From Paramacrobiotus metropolitanus (Eukaryota > Tardigrada > Eutardigrada > Parachela > Macrobiotidae), in contig NW_026570245.1 in assembly GCF_019649055.1 (NCBI RefSeq), forward strand, positions 124,001 through 188,000: a DNA stretch of 64,000 nt, given 5' to 3'. Shown piece by piece: positions 10,712-21,925 of the stretch. The notes beneath the pieces are model-generated. The model was given only the letters and a program-made list of their open reading frames with translations. It was not told where the DNA came from and ran no database searches. Position 1 is the first letter of the stretch. Each line of letters opens with the position of its first letter. Position numbers and translations under genes: made by a program.

Positions 10712-12029
10712 ATGGATTCTCGTGCAACTTCCACGCCGAATACCGGCTGTACCAACGACATCGACGTGGACGATTTAAGCCTAAGCGCTATTTTGACCAA
10801 ACGTTTTGTCTGCTTTGGCCAAAGAAGCTTGGCCGGAAGTTACCAACGCCGAAGTTGAAGCTGGTACGTTCATATCGCGTTTAAATTAGGTGAAACGAAA
10901 AAATTTATTTCGCTTATTTGCTAGCCATGGCCAATATTGACGACGCAAGTGCACTGCCTTGTGGAAGCCAAGATTCAACGCCTTTGGCAAGCAATTCCGC
11001 GGGTACTAATTTTTTTTTTGTTTTCATTTATTACACATTTATCAGTCATATACTGTTTTTTAGAGAGCGAGAACACCCGACCGGAATTAAAAGCGGATGA
11101 TAGCGATGTCATCGTCGTAGATGATCTGGTCCAAGAGCCATCCAACGGTCGAATTCCGGTTAACAGCCGTAAGTAAACTGAATTAATATTATTGTTATAT
11201 TTAGTATAAATAAATACAGTATCGGTTTTTCTAACGCAACGTACAACTTCTCATGCCGCATATAAATTCGGATATCACATAAAAAACGTTTGACGCCATT
11301 TTTGCCGCCATGTATAATATGTTTATATGTGTTTAGCGCAATGGGAAAATCCTGATCAAGCCGACGAGCACGATGATGATATTGTCATCGTTTCATCATC
11401 TCAAGCTAAGAAACGGAAGCCTCTTGTGCAGACGTATCTTGCTCCACCTGGCAACCGGAAGCAAGCGCCACCGGCGCCGTACAAGAAACGAAAGGCTATC
11501 CATGAGCGCTTCGCGAATATGCCAGCATCGCCCGTACAGTACGGAGCTGGACTTCCTCGAGGTGTGCTTAGCGCTCCCCTGCTCCGCGGCCGTGGCCGCC
11601 TGTGGCTATACCCGGATTGAGGCGTCCACCGGTCATGCCGGGGCCGCGCCCCAGCACTTCGCAGATGGCAGCAGCAGTTCCACGTGCCGAAATGACGATA
11701 AGGCCGAACGTGCCCTCCAGCTAGTACGTCCGTGGGGAGTTCCAGGATATATCCCGGCTATGCCTGGATACTATCCCGGTATGCCAGGATTTGGACAACC
11801 ATTTCCGCACTGGTATGAGCCGAATGCGTATCAGCGGGAGTACGACATGATGATGAACATCATGCACGGTTTTGGTATCGGGAATGCTAACAATGGGCAC
11901 GGCTTCGGTTTGAACGGAATCGGAAACGGCAACAACAATGGGGACCGCTTCGATAATAACAGGAACGACAATCACGGGCATGGAAGCGTCGTCAACGGAG
12001 ATAATAATAATAATAATGGAACTCAGTAA
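10712..12029 (+). CDS. Maverick ORF with SUMO-interaction-like motifs, multi-exon, frame-broken
   Basis: An ATG at 10712 opens a Ser/Thr/Asp-rich start. Exons are inferred at 10712-~10861, ~10926-11007, ~11065-11168 (donor GTAAGT) and from 11336 (gtgtttag|CGC). Two acidic/hydrophobic patches, DSDVIVVDD and DDDIVIVSSS, look like SUMO-interacting motifs. A Lys/Arg-rich stretch follows, and then a Pro/Gly/Met-rich tail with PGYYPGMPGFG-like repeats and Asn/Gly/His low complexity, ending at 12029. The frame shifts at about 10800 and at least once between 11560 and 11720, so the gene is either broken or has an intron I could not place. Function unknown; contact with host SUMO is only a hypothesis. 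Confidence 0.5.
11289..11311. promoter_or_regulatory. TTTGACGCCAT motif pair in intron
   Basis: TTTGACGCCAT at 11289 is followed 12 bp later by a one-mismatch copy, TTTGCCGCCAT, in the intron before the last large exon of the SIM-containing gene. Confidence 0.55.
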
Positions 12030-12618
12030 GTTTCGGCGACGCGAATCATTTTGCCTCAGCGCTGTTATTATCTATGCGATATAATTGTGTTTACTTGCAT
12101 GCTATCGTTTTATTTATACTGACCGTACGATATTCTGATCATCCCGCTAAAATTAATTCTGTGGTTTAAGTGAAACTGTATAAACAGGTTGATGCTGGAT
12201 ATTTGATTTTTTTATGCGTGTTTCACTGCTCAATGTTAACCTGCTTATGGTCTGTATTCAGCGTGTGTTTGAGAACTGTGTGCTGTTTCTGATTATCATT
12301 AATTGTTTTATTATTCTCATATGTTGAATACTGATATTTGGCTCGATGCATGTATATGCATGATACGTTTGCCGGACATTATATTTATGCCTTAAGATAA
12401 AATTAAATAAAAAAAAAACTGTACCGTTTGGAGATCTGTAACTGCATGCATATCACGCTAGCACAAACAGCAACAACAGCGCAATAGAATCTTAGTTTAT
12501 TTTTAGAAACAGAAAACTGTACCAAATCAACCAAAACACGCGACGCATCACGACCGCAGACAACTTTCGAACCACGGAAGATAGTTTTACCCTACTATTT
12601 CGGCTCACTCCACAACCT
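12030..12618. other. Maverick intergenic region upstream of polB
   Basis: AT-rich with an AATAAA-type run near 12405 that may end the upstream transcript. No coding exon seen. Confidence 0.4.
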
Positions 12619-15600
12619 ATGTCACTGATGGCGGCGTCGGCGGAAGTGCGCAAGCTATTCAGTCAACTTTTGGCGGAGCTTTCGGCTTATCATCAAGTGA
12701 ACGGTAATGACAGAGTGCGCATTGTTTTTGAACATCCGGAATTAGCAAATCGAGCATTTTCAACTCCCGTTATGCCTTCCCATAAACTATCTCCTGAGTT
12801 TATACTTCAGCTAATCGTGCGCATCATGCAAAGTGGAATGAATTTTTATTTATTTACCGATGATTTGCGGATCACTTTTACGCATTGCCGCAATATCCAG
12901 GGACGGGGTCGTTTACCAGTAAAGAAGGGGAGAATTATGTTTAAGGTGAATGAGATGCTGGAGCGGTCCAAAAGTGTTGTTTGCATCAAGAACAACACAA
13001 CGTATGATCCTGAAGGAACTTTATGTGCCTCACGAGCAATTGTGGTTGGATTAGCGCAAACGCTCGGGTTACCGGGTTTTACGTCAGTACTTGATTCAAG
13101 AATAAGCATACAACATCACCTAGCTGCGCAACTACGTGCAGAGGCTGGTGTTTCAGACGGTCCTGTTGATTTTGATGGAATTGAAAAATTCGGAAAACTT
13201 TTAACGGAACGCTATGATACTCAGTTAATTGTCATCGATGCGGAACTCCATTTCGAAATCACTTATTCCACACCTTTTCGAAAAAACTTCGTCGCTATAC
13301 TATATCATGATCAACATTTTGATTGTGTAACCAAACCATGGACGATTCTGGGATTTCGTGCACGGTGCCTTATCTGTGGTAATTTTTACCACGATAAAAA
13401 GAGTCACAAATGTTATCGTCCCTGTTACTCTTGCATGCAGCCCGACTGTCGATTGAATGATTTTGTCAAAAGAGTTTGCAACGACTGCAATCGCAACTTT
13501 CCATCCGACGAATGTTTTGAAAAGCATAAAGAACGAATTGCTTACAAATCCAAGGATCTTACCGTTTGTGATGCCTGGAAGAAATGCGCAGACTGCAACA
13601 GGTAATTACTGTAATTTTATTAAAAGTGTTATTCAACGTAATTAATAACAGTTGCACTGAAACATATTTTGTGACTTCAAAAGCTAATTTATTAGGTACA
13701 TAAATCCGCCTGGCCGGAAGTACTCGGACCCACATGTCTGCTATGCGACGCTGTGCCTGAATTGTAAAGAATTTGTTCTTCCTAACCATTTGTGCTATAT
13801 TTTAAATGGAGAAAAAGCGCAAAACAAGAAAGCAAAACCAAAGAATCAAGCGGTTGCTGAAAGCGAAACTTTTGCTTCTGAAGATGATGCCGTGTCGGAT
13901 TTTCTGGACGATGATGCGGAAAGTGAAGCACGCAGCGAAGAGTTTTGCGATGATGTGGATGAAGTCGTTAGTGATGACGCGGATGATGAGTGCGAAGACT
14001 CCGAATCCACTATTTCCGAGACAAGTAAAAAACAGCAAGTCCGTTTTGAGAACAAAAAATTTGTTTTGATTTTGAAACATGCCTGGACAACAGTCGATAT
14101 CACCAGCCGATGGTCGTGGCCATGATGTGCTTGGACGATGATTCGTTTGAGATTTGTTTCAGTGGATACGGATGTGTTTCTGAGCTACTTGAATGGATTT
14201 TTAAAAACTGCCGATCGTGCACCTTTTTGTCACACAACGGAAAGCGTTACGACAACTTTTTCATCCTTAGTGGATTAGAAAAGGAAGGCCACATCGTCGA
14301 AAAAATTCAAGATGGCTCCAGTATTACAATGCTAAAAATTCCCGGGCTGAAGTGCAAGTTCATCGACACGCTGTCCTTCATGCCACGTTCTCTTTCGGAG
14401 CTTCCAAAAGATTTGGGAATTGACGATTTAGTTTTGAAAGGATTTTTCCCTTACGCGTTCAACACGCCGGCAAACCAAAATTATCATGGACCGTTGCCAG
14501 GTAACAACTTCAGAAATAAAATTTTACTTTTCATGGCGTCAAAAATGGCGTCGAAGTTTTAAAAATTCAATTTTTTTATTTAGGAAAAGAATATTTTGAC
14601 TGCCCGCGGATGTCACGAAAGAAATTTGAAGAATTCGAGAAGTGGTATGATGATGCCGTTAATACCTTTGGGAGCAATTACAACCTCCTGGAGGAATGCA
14701 AGAAATACTGCGTGAACGACGTTTTGGTTTTAAGAGAATGTTGCCGGATTACACGCAAAAACTTCATGGATATGTTTCCTGGTATCGATCCATTCGATTC
14801 TGTAACAAATCCGTCAGCAGTGCTTCTGGCTTTCCAAGTTCATTATTTGAAACCAAACACCATCGGGATTATTCCTCCAGGTGGTTACGGCGGGCGACAA
14901 AATCAAAGTTTCAAAGGATTTCAGTGGTTGTCGCATATCGAAAGACAGTTGCAAGAGAAACAACCGGAGGATTTCCTTCAGACTGCTCGTTCAGCTGCAG
15001 GTGAAAAGTTTTTGGACGACAAAATATGTGTTGATGGATTTTGGGAACCCACCGGAACATGTTATCAGTTCTACGGGTGCTTTTGGCACGGCTGCAAAAA
15101 ATGCTTCCCTGACCAACGGAAAATGAACACGGTCAGAATGCGTACTTTTGGCGAATTGCGAGAGGAAACGCTAAGGATTAAAAGAAAGATTGAAAGCTAT
15201 GGCAGATTTTTTGTGGGAATCTGGGAATGTGAGTACGACGAATTGGTTAAAAATGGAAAAATCATACCGCAAAAAGAATTTCGACCGCCACTGAATGTAC
15301 GTGACCACTTGTTCGGCGGAAGGACTGAAATTTTTGCCATGTATAAAGAAATTCCACCACCGCTGAAAGGAAAAGCTTTCGATTTCATATCCTTGTACCC
15401 GTCAATAATGGTGTACGGCAAGTATCCAGTGGGTCATCCTACGATTCTTTACAATAACTTCGGCGACCCGTTCGACTTATCGGAATATTACGGCGTGATT
15501 TATTGCCGTGTACTTCCCCCTAAGAATTTGTTTGTACCGACGTTGCCAATGCGACTGAAAGATGGAAGAACCGTCTACACGTTATGCAGAACATGTTCTG

Positions 15601-16904
15601 AAGAAGTTAATATTGCCAAACAGTGTGAGCACACAGATGAAGAACGGGAACTTGAAGGTGCATGGATCACTCCTTTAATGGAACAAGCTGTATCGGACGG
15701 GTACAAAATTGGCCACATTTTTGAGATCCACCATTTCGAAGAAACGTCGCAATTCAATCCTGAAACCAAAAACGGAGGAATTTTCGCTCAGTTTATTCTT
15801 GACTTAATCCGTGGCAAAATCGTGAACAGCGGGTTTCCGGCGCACATCGTGACGGAGGAAGAGAAATGGGATTACTGCCGCAACTATGCCGAAAAGCTAG
15901 GAATTGTTTTTGAACCTGACGAAGTGCAGCTAAATCCAGGCGCAAAATACTGTGCGAAAATTTGGGTCAACGCTGTGTGGGGCAGGTAAAAGCAATATTA
16001 TCGATATTTTGTAGTGTGTTTCTGTACTAAATTTTTGATAGGTTTGTTATGAAAGCGCTGTACCAGCAACATAAATACTGCACTACTTATAAGCAAATGA
16101 AGGACATCGTTTTCAATACATCGTTCGAAACAAAAGATGTTCGGATCGTGAATAACGGCAAAGCGTTGGATGTCACCTATATGGAAAAGAAAAACTGGGT
16201 ATTATATTTCGGATTGATTTTTGTCAGTTTTATTCAGCATTGCATTTTATTTCTTTTAGGCTGCGCCAAACAAACGATGCAATCCGTACATTGGTGTTTT
16301 CACTACTGGTTTGGCTCAACTGAAGCTGTTGCAGCAACTACGGCTAGTTGAGGATCGTCTTCTTTATTGCGACACGGACTCCGTTATGTTTGTTAGTGAA
16401 CCGGAAAAGCCAGATCCACCTCTTGGAGATCTGTTGGGCGAGTTCTCCGATGATCTGGGTGGTAATTATTTCGTCGAATGGTTGGCACTGGCAAAGAAAA
16501 CGTACTGCCAAATGATGTCTAACGGGGAGGAACGGATCAAATGCAAAGGTATCCCGAAAACCGAAGCACTGAAAGATCGTTTCCACGGATCGGTACTACG
16601 GGACATGTTATTCAGCACTGGCCCATCAACTGTCCAAGCATGCGATGACATAACGTTCAAACGGAACACCACGGACTTTACCATTCAAACTGTGCCTTTG
16701 CAGCGGCGCGTGGGATGCACATTTACCAGCAGAGTGATCGGAGAAAATTTTGTAACGTACCCGCACGGATATGAAAATATTCCCTTTCCTAAAATCGGCT
16801 CGAAGGAAATGGATCTCGTATTTAATTTGCTTGAGAAATACACCCCTGCTATGTTGTATGAAAACATTGACGATGATGTGGCTCTCGAATCCTTAGTGGA
16901 TTAG
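12619..16904 (+). CDS. Maverick protein-primed family B DNA polymerase (frame-broken)
   Basis: Would replicate the element by protein priming. Five exons fit splice sites and phases: 12619-13601, 13696-14500, 14584-15985, 16042-16198 and 16260-16904. Exon 1 carries the N-terminal region with Cys/His clusters (CLICGNF, CYSC..., CNDC). Exon 2 has an acidic linker and then the 3'-5' exonuclease with an Exo I DFET motif and the HNG-type Exo II block; exon 3 begins with Exo III (YCVNDV). Palm motifs follow: SLYPS (motif A), a KYCAKIWVN block (motif B, split from WGR/F by the intron) and YCDTDS (motif C). About 1,330 codons in total. The frame changes by one base near 14065, just before the Exo I motif, in a T-rich run, so the protein cannot be made as written unless this is a sequencing error. 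Confidence 0.9.
14533..14555. promoter_or_regulatory. TTTGACGCCAT motif pair in polB intron (reverse orientation)
   Basis: ATGGCGTCAAA at 14533 and ATGGCGTCGAA at 14545, exactly 12 bp apart, within the short second intron of polB. Confidence 0.6.
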
Positions 16905-16947
16905 CATAATTTCTACTAATTCTGGTTTGCGTATCTTTATTTGTGTT

Positions 16948-16970
16948 ATGGCGTCAAAAATGGCGTCAAA
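16948..16970. promoter_or_regulatory. TTTGACGCCAT motif pair after polB (reverse orientation)
   Basis: Two perfect ATGGCGTCAAA copies at 16948 and 16960, 12 bp apart, 44 bp after the polB stop codon. Confidence 0.6.
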
Positions 16971-17399
16971 GTGTATACTGTGTTCTTTTTGATTTTCTAC
17001 TTTTTCTGTCGAACAACTGAATATTCTTTGCATTTATTATATTAAAAAACGTGAAACATCGGTGGACATTGTCTTCTTTCAAAGTAAAGCCGAGCAAAAA
17101 GCGATAGCGCAGAACTATTTACCATTATTCAAAACTGAGGGCACACAGAGATTATTCGCTTTTCCGTTCTACATACAAATAATGTCAAACTAATACGATT
17201 GCACGAGAATGATGAAATTTGCAATACCAATGAGCGCACGCAAATTATTCCAATATGCATTCTGCCATGTGCAATGCAGAAATTTCCATATCCCAGGCTT
17301 CCGGCTTGTTGAAATGTCCCAGCGGCAATTCCTGTCCTAGTTCATTCTCCAAACGGTGAAGTAAGTAACACAACGTTGACCAAGTTCCAGCGATAGACT

Positions 17400-17813
17400 T
17401 CACCCCTGTGCAATCCGAATACATTGTTCTTTGTCGACACTAGTTTCAAGTGGCGTTGGAAAACACGTCACGGTGGTGTTTCGCTTTCCACGGAAAGAGA
17501 TCGTTTGAGCAGTACCATCCGTACGAGCCAGATGCATGTTATCAATGACCGAGCGATCTTCAAAAATTCGGAATAACTGGGCCATTTCTAAATCGTGTAG
17601 ACAGATGCCGTTCTTTTCAATGAGGTCCAAATCGACAACGTTTGGTTCAAGGGTCGTAACCATTTTCACCTTCCGGTCACACCAAGTCACTAACACCATA
17701 ACACTGCAATTCAAATAATACACTGTCGCGCCATCAATACTACCGATTTCACGAAACTCATTCCTCAGAGCTTCAATGTACTCTTTATATCTAATTTCAA
17801 ATGCTGCGTCCAT
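17400..17813 (-). CDS. Maverick hypothetical protein, 137 aa
   Basis: Intact ORF with ATG at 17813, on the strand opposite to polB and the integrase. The protein is soluble-looking with mixed charge, no signal peptide or membrane segment, five Cys scattered and no recognised motif. The first third (FEIRYKEYIEALRNEF) looks helical and the rest is beta-rich. It lies alone between polB and the capsid/integrase block. Function unknown. I keep it because the ORF is well bounded and its composition is protein-like, but it has no independent support. Confidence 0.5.
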   Translation of the reverse strand: MDAAFEIRYKEYIEALRNEFREIGSIDGATVYYLNCSVMVLVTWCDRKVKMVTTLEPNVVDLDLIEKNGICLHDLEMAQLFRIFEDRSVIDNMHLARTDGTAQTISFRGKRNTTVTCFPTPLETSVDKEQCIRIAQG

Positions 17814-18068
17814 TGCAAAAAATATAAGAACTCCTTACTAAATCAAATTCAAATGGAGAGATCTAAAATTTGCAATCTTTTGTTGGTAGCCGGACACAGC
17901 CGATTATCATCAGTGTACTTGTGGGCAGCCCCAACTATTTAGGCCGCACGCGATTGGTCAGAAAGAAAAAATAAAAAATTGCTGCCAAGATGGACGCGCA
18001 ACAGATACAACGCCACGTGCTTGACATTTCACTCATCAGTTGGTTTGTTCAATTTTTTAAACCTAAAA

Positions 18069-18578
18069 ATGTCGCATTTGAGAGCCGAAAATAATGGGCG
18101 TTTGAAAAGCGAGCTTGTGTCAGGGCTTTGTTCTTCCGGAAGTTCTCGCTTACCAGTACATGATCAAAAATCCCTTTTGTATAAACGCAGTGTCTCTGCC
18201 TTCAAATTTATCGTTGCGTATTTGATGAACCAGCAGTTCATGCAATCGGAGCGTTTGGCCTGCAAGGGTTGTTATTCTGTGTCACTGGAGCATTCATGCA
18301 AAAACCGACTCAGTGATCGTAATTTAAAGTCTTCAGTCTTTTATATTTTATTAAACACTCTCAACAAAAGAAAGCTGAAAAGAATTTTCAACCAGGTTTT
18401 CGAGGAATATACAGGCGAAAAGAATAAAATCTGCACTTGTATTTTATATTATAAATGCCTGACTATCTGGAGACCGCTGATGCGTAAACAGTTTTTGGAT
18501 AACGCTCTTCCTAAAGGTTTGGACAAAAAATTGGTTAAAATCATTCATGGAATCATTGTTGAAAAAAATTTATCTTAA
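18069..18578 (+). CDS. Maverick hypothetical Cys-containing basic protein, ~169 aa
   Basis: Start taken at the ATG of 18069 (AAAAATG context) rather than the alternative start further upstream. The product is Lys/Arg-rich with two Cys clusters, CKGC...C near residue 75 and CTC...C near residue 135, which could bind metal. The last ~10 codons overlap the start of the integrase in another frame. It could be a separate small gene or an N-terminal exon in the same transcript; I see no splice pair joining them. No family recognised. Confidence 0.45.
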   Translation: MSHLRAENNGRLKSELVSGLCSSGSSRLPVHDQKSLLYKRSVSAFKFIVAYLMNQQFMQSERLACKGCYSVSLEHSCKNRLSDRNLKSSVFYILLNTLNKRKLKRIFNQVFEEYTGEKNKICTCILYYKCLTIWRPLMRKQFLDNALPKGLDKKLVKIIHGIIVEKNLS

Positions 18579-19648
18579 CCCAGCATCACCTGGGGGTTTC
18601 GGTGGCATCAGAAAACTTCTTCATGCCGCAAGAAATGAATCAAGTGAAAAGATTTCTGAAAGTGATGTGCGTGAATTTCTCACAGCTCAGCCAGCTTACT
18701 CTTTGCATAAACCTGTCAAGAAAAAATTTGCTCGTCGACCGTTTGTTGTTATGTCATTTGGTGAACAACTCCAAGCCGATTTAATTGACTACAGTTCATT
18801 AGCTGTACACAATGACGGATATAACTATTTGCTTGTGGTAGTCGATTGTTTTTCACGTCAAGCGTGGGTGGAACCTCTCCGGCAAAAATCCGGTATTCAA
18901 GTAAAGGATGCTCTTCAAAAAATTTTACAACGTTGCGGCTTTCAACCAGTGCGACTGCAAACGGACCTGGGAAAAGAGTTTTACAACCAACATGTTTCCG
19001 GTTTGTTAAAAGAGTATAATATTGATCATTTTTCTACTCAGAACGCTGAAATTAAAGCCGGTTTAGTGGAACGTCTTAACAGAACAATTTCAACAAAATT
19101 ATTTCGCTATCTCACATTTAACAAATCAAAGAGATGGATTGATGTTATACAAGATATTTTGGATTCATACAATAACTCTCCACATCGCTCACTAAAGAAC
19201 CATACGCCTAAAGAAGTAAACAAAGAAAGCGAAGCAGAGTTCGTGAAAATAATGAAAGAAACGTGGAAACTTAATCATATTTTGACAAGAAATTCGAAAA
19301 CCAACATTAATGTGGGAGACTACGTTCGATTAAGTTTAAAAAAAACTCCCCATGAAAAGGGATACACGATTGGGTGGACCATTGAAGTGTACAGAATAAA
19401 AAAGCAAAGATACGAAAGACGGCCTTGAAGTATTTTTTGTGGAAGATTTGAAAGGTGAGCAATTAGAAGGAAAATTTTACCTTGAAGAATTGCAAAAAGT
19501 GGCGAAAGAAACGAATGAATCCGCTGAAATCGCTGTTATTGGAAAAAAGAGAAACAAAGTCCTTATTCATTATGTTGGGTGGAATAAAAAATTTGATGAA
19601 TGGATTTCAGTTTCCGAGTTAGCTAAACGTGGTCTAGTGCTTGTTTAA
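18547..19648 (+). CDS. Maverick retroviral-type integrase with chromo-like tail (frame-broken)
   Basis: Would insert the element into the host chromosome. From ATG 18547 the N-terminus has the Maverick-typical LLKKIYLNPASPGGFGG block. The rve core then supplies the D,D-35-E triad: D in QADLIDY, D in LQTDLGKEF and E in AGLVERLNRT. This frame stops at 19428. One frame over, from about 19400 to 19648, the sequence continues as a C-terminal module containing VLIHYVGWNKKFDEW, which resembles a chromo-barrel/Tudor-knot fold. The switch falls in an A-run around 19395-19400, so a one-base indel is likely. Chromo-like tails are known on Maverick and chromovirus integrases and may steer integration to marked chromatin. 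Confidence 0.9.
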
Positions 19649-19658
19649 ATAATCAATC

Positions 19659-20060
19659 ATGGATTTTACTATTACTGCTACTTCTGATAAGCTGAACGGC
19701 AATACTGCCTCTGAGTTTACCGTGTATTTACCTGATTATATGCAACTCTCGTCAGATTATGAAATGGCTTTAACGTTTATACAATGTCCGAAGCCAATAA
19801 ATTCTGATGTAACCACCCTTTTTGTGCACTCTGATTTAATAAGAAGTCAAATTTTAAATAATTCAAGAGTTTCACTATTAGCTTTGCTGTCCGTCAAAGA
19901 AGCATGTGGCGGAAACGCATCGAAACGTGGATCGTACACTGACATTGCCGTCAATCAGTTTGACAGAATTTCATTTTCGATAACGGATGCAAGTGGCAAA
20001 AACATTTTATTTGAAAAAGGCGCTACTACTGTACTTCAGTTACATTTTCGGAAAAAATAA
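19659..20060 (+). CDS. Maverick conserved small virion-type protein, 133 aa (minor capsid candidate)
   Basis: Intact ORF starting 11 bp after the integrase tail, in a tight run of + strand genes. The protein is beta-rich (TITATSDK..., SISFSITDASGK..., LQLHFRK), has no membrane segment and ends in a basic tail. Proteins of this size and pattern recur next to integrase and capsid genes in Mavericks. By position I suggest a minor capsid (penton-like) or virion role, based on memory of the family rather than a search. Spacing to the next ORF is only 2 bp after the stop, so they may share a transcript. Confidence 0.55.
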   Translation: MDFTITATSDKLNGNTASEFTVYLPDYMQLSSDYEMALTFIQCPKPINSDVTTLFVHSDLIRSQILNNSRVSLLALLSVKEACGGNASKRGSYTDIAVNQFDRISFSITDASGKNILFEKGATTVLQLHFRKK

Positions 20061-20062
20061 TC

Positions 20063-20563
20063 ATGGATGATATCCAAACGTTCAGCATACCTGCTCAGGT
20101 TTATGTGCAGCTATTATCACCAACATATAACCACAGCGAAGGGCATGCACAAACTGGATATGGCGCTATTGGGAATTTTTTTGGTAGTTTGGCTAGAACG
20201 GCTAAAAATATAATATTTCCAAACCTCGTAAGGTTAGGGAAAAATGTTGTTAACGACGTTCTTCATAACAAGACGCCTCTGTTGGATTCGGCTCGGAATC
20301 ATACTGTGGAAGCTATGCAAAACATCGCTAGTAAAATTCAGGGAGGGTCCGGAAAGCGAAGAAAGCGCAGAACTCGCTCCAGAAAAGTTGTCAAAAATAT
20401 AGAAAAGCCAATCACGAAGCGGAAGCGTCGCCATCGAAAAAAGAAGCAGGCAGCAAAACCGAGAAAGCGAGCTGCTAAACGTCACAAGAAATCAAAAGTG
20501 AAAAAATCTTTGAAGAAGAAAAAGCTGCGTTTTCCTCTGAGTAATTTACTGAATCAGAAATAA
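20063..20563 (+). CDS. Maverick small basic protein, 166 aa (pVI/core-like candidate)
   Basis: Intact. The N-terminal half has a Gly/hydrophobic amphipathic stretch (GYGAIGNFFGSLARTAKN) and a predicted helix. The C-terminal half is a dense Lys/Arg domain with KRRKRRTR and further RKR blocks, suited to binding nucleic acid. The layout (glycine-rich amphipathic head plus basic tail, between integrase and major capsid gene) resembles adenovirus-type internal virion proteins, and similar ORFs occur in Mavericks. That assignment is inference from layout only. Confidence 0.55.
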   Translation: MDDIQTFSIPAQVYVQLLSPTYNHSEGHAQTGYGAIGNFFGSLARTAKNIIFPNLVRLGKNVVNDVLHNKTPLLDSARNHTVEAMQNIASKIQGGSGKRRKRRTRSRKVVKNIEKPITKRKRRHRKKKQAAKPRKRAAKRHKKSKVKKSLKKKKLRFPLSNLLNQK

Positions 20564-20589
20564 ATTCTATAGAAAGCCACGTGGCAATC

Positions 20590-21917
20590 ATGGATCTTCA
20601 ATCAGCTCCTCTATGTTTAAAGTCTGAGTTGGACCACTTTTCATTTCCGCCTACCCAAACGGCTATCGAATCTGCAAAATATGTATCTTATAACCCAATT
20701 GGGAATACTCTTGATGTTGATACCCTTTCATGGGAAATCGCTGGGACTCCCGATGAAATGATTGATTTGGCTCACAGTGTAATTTTGTTGGATGTTTGTG
20801 TACGAACCTCAGGAAACGCACTACCAGCGGATGCATTAAATTTTGGTGCAGTGAATAATTTAGCGCGTAGTTTATTTAGCGGACACGAACTTTTATTTAA
20901 CGGCGAATCAGTTTCATCGATACCATCGCTATCACATTACGCATCGTACTTTGAGAATTTATTTAATTATGGAGAGCATGGCCATGAGCAGCTGTCACAT
21001 GCTGGATGGGTTCCGGAAACCCCGGGTCAATTCGACACGTTGTTGCTAGCCGTACCCGACCCAAATGATAATGACTTGAAAGTTAACGAAGCGTATGTTG
21101 TCCGAAATCTGGCTCTTAAAGCGGGAATCACACTGCGTCTGTTTTTTAAATTTCCGTCTGATTTGGCTAATCAGCAGCGTCTGATTCCGACTAAAGTGGA
21201 CATGAAACTTGTTTTAACACGGGCTAAAGATAAATTTGTTCTTATGTCAAGCGTTCCAGCCCTAGATTTAAAAATTGTTATTCAGAGAGCAACACTACGT
21301 TTGAAAAAATTAGGTTGGACCCAGAATTTTTGCTGGCTCATGAAATTATGTTGCAAAAACGTAATGCCTTAATTCCATTCATTGAATCTAACATTATGGA
21401 AATGACTATCCCGAACGGAAGTAGTCATTGGTCGCGGGACGATTTATTCCGCGGGACAATTCCCAAACAAATTCTTGTCGGCATTGTACATTCGCAAGCT
21501 GTTGGCGGCGTGTTAACAAGAAACCCATATAATTTCGTTCTTGCTGGAGTTGGTCAGATTGTAACTTATATCAACTCGGAGCCGTTCCCAGGGAAGCCTT
21601 TAGAATTAGGGGATCACAATTACCGCGATGGTTATCTAAGCTTAATGGAAACGACCGGAATGCTGTTTAAGAATTCGTGCCTGTCTTTTATGCAAGGCGA
21701 CTGGGGACGTGGGTTTGCAATTTACGGTTTCAATTTAGAACCGGATGTCGGAGATCATTCATGCATTAATGCACCTCGCAAAGGAATTTTAGGATTGTCA
21801 ATTACATTTTCCACACCAACAACTGAGACCTATTCAATTTTAATTTACCACAACAGAAACGCGCTGATAGAAATCGATTCTCGCCGGAATGTTTACTGCC
21901 CCTATAAGCGTGCCTAA
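20590..21917 (+). CDS. Maverick major capsid protein, double-jelly-roll type (frame-broken)
   Basis: Would form the capsid shell. Start chosen at ATG 20590, because the reading-frame opening at 20581 is GTG. The first frame (to 21372) holds the N-terminal jelly-roll region, including the SLFSGHELLFNGESV and YASYFENLFNYG stretches. The second frame continues from about 21315 to 21917 with the C-terminal part (GFNLEPDVGD, LSITFSTPTTETYSILIY), typical of Maverick capsid proteins. The switch falls in an A-run near 21307, one base off. About 440 codons overall, a normal length. A programmed slip was considered but is less likely given the other frame breaks in the element. Confidence 0.85.
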
Positions 21918-21925
21918 CAAAAATA

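Noticed and set aside
13802-14103. Ser-rich and hydrophobic minus-strand ORFs
   Set aside because: Shadows of the acidic linker of the polymerase exon.
21300-21320. Programmed ribosomal frameshift in the capsid gene
   Set aside because: The A-run is not in a standard slippery frame, and similar breaks occur in other Maverick genes, so indel decay is simpler.
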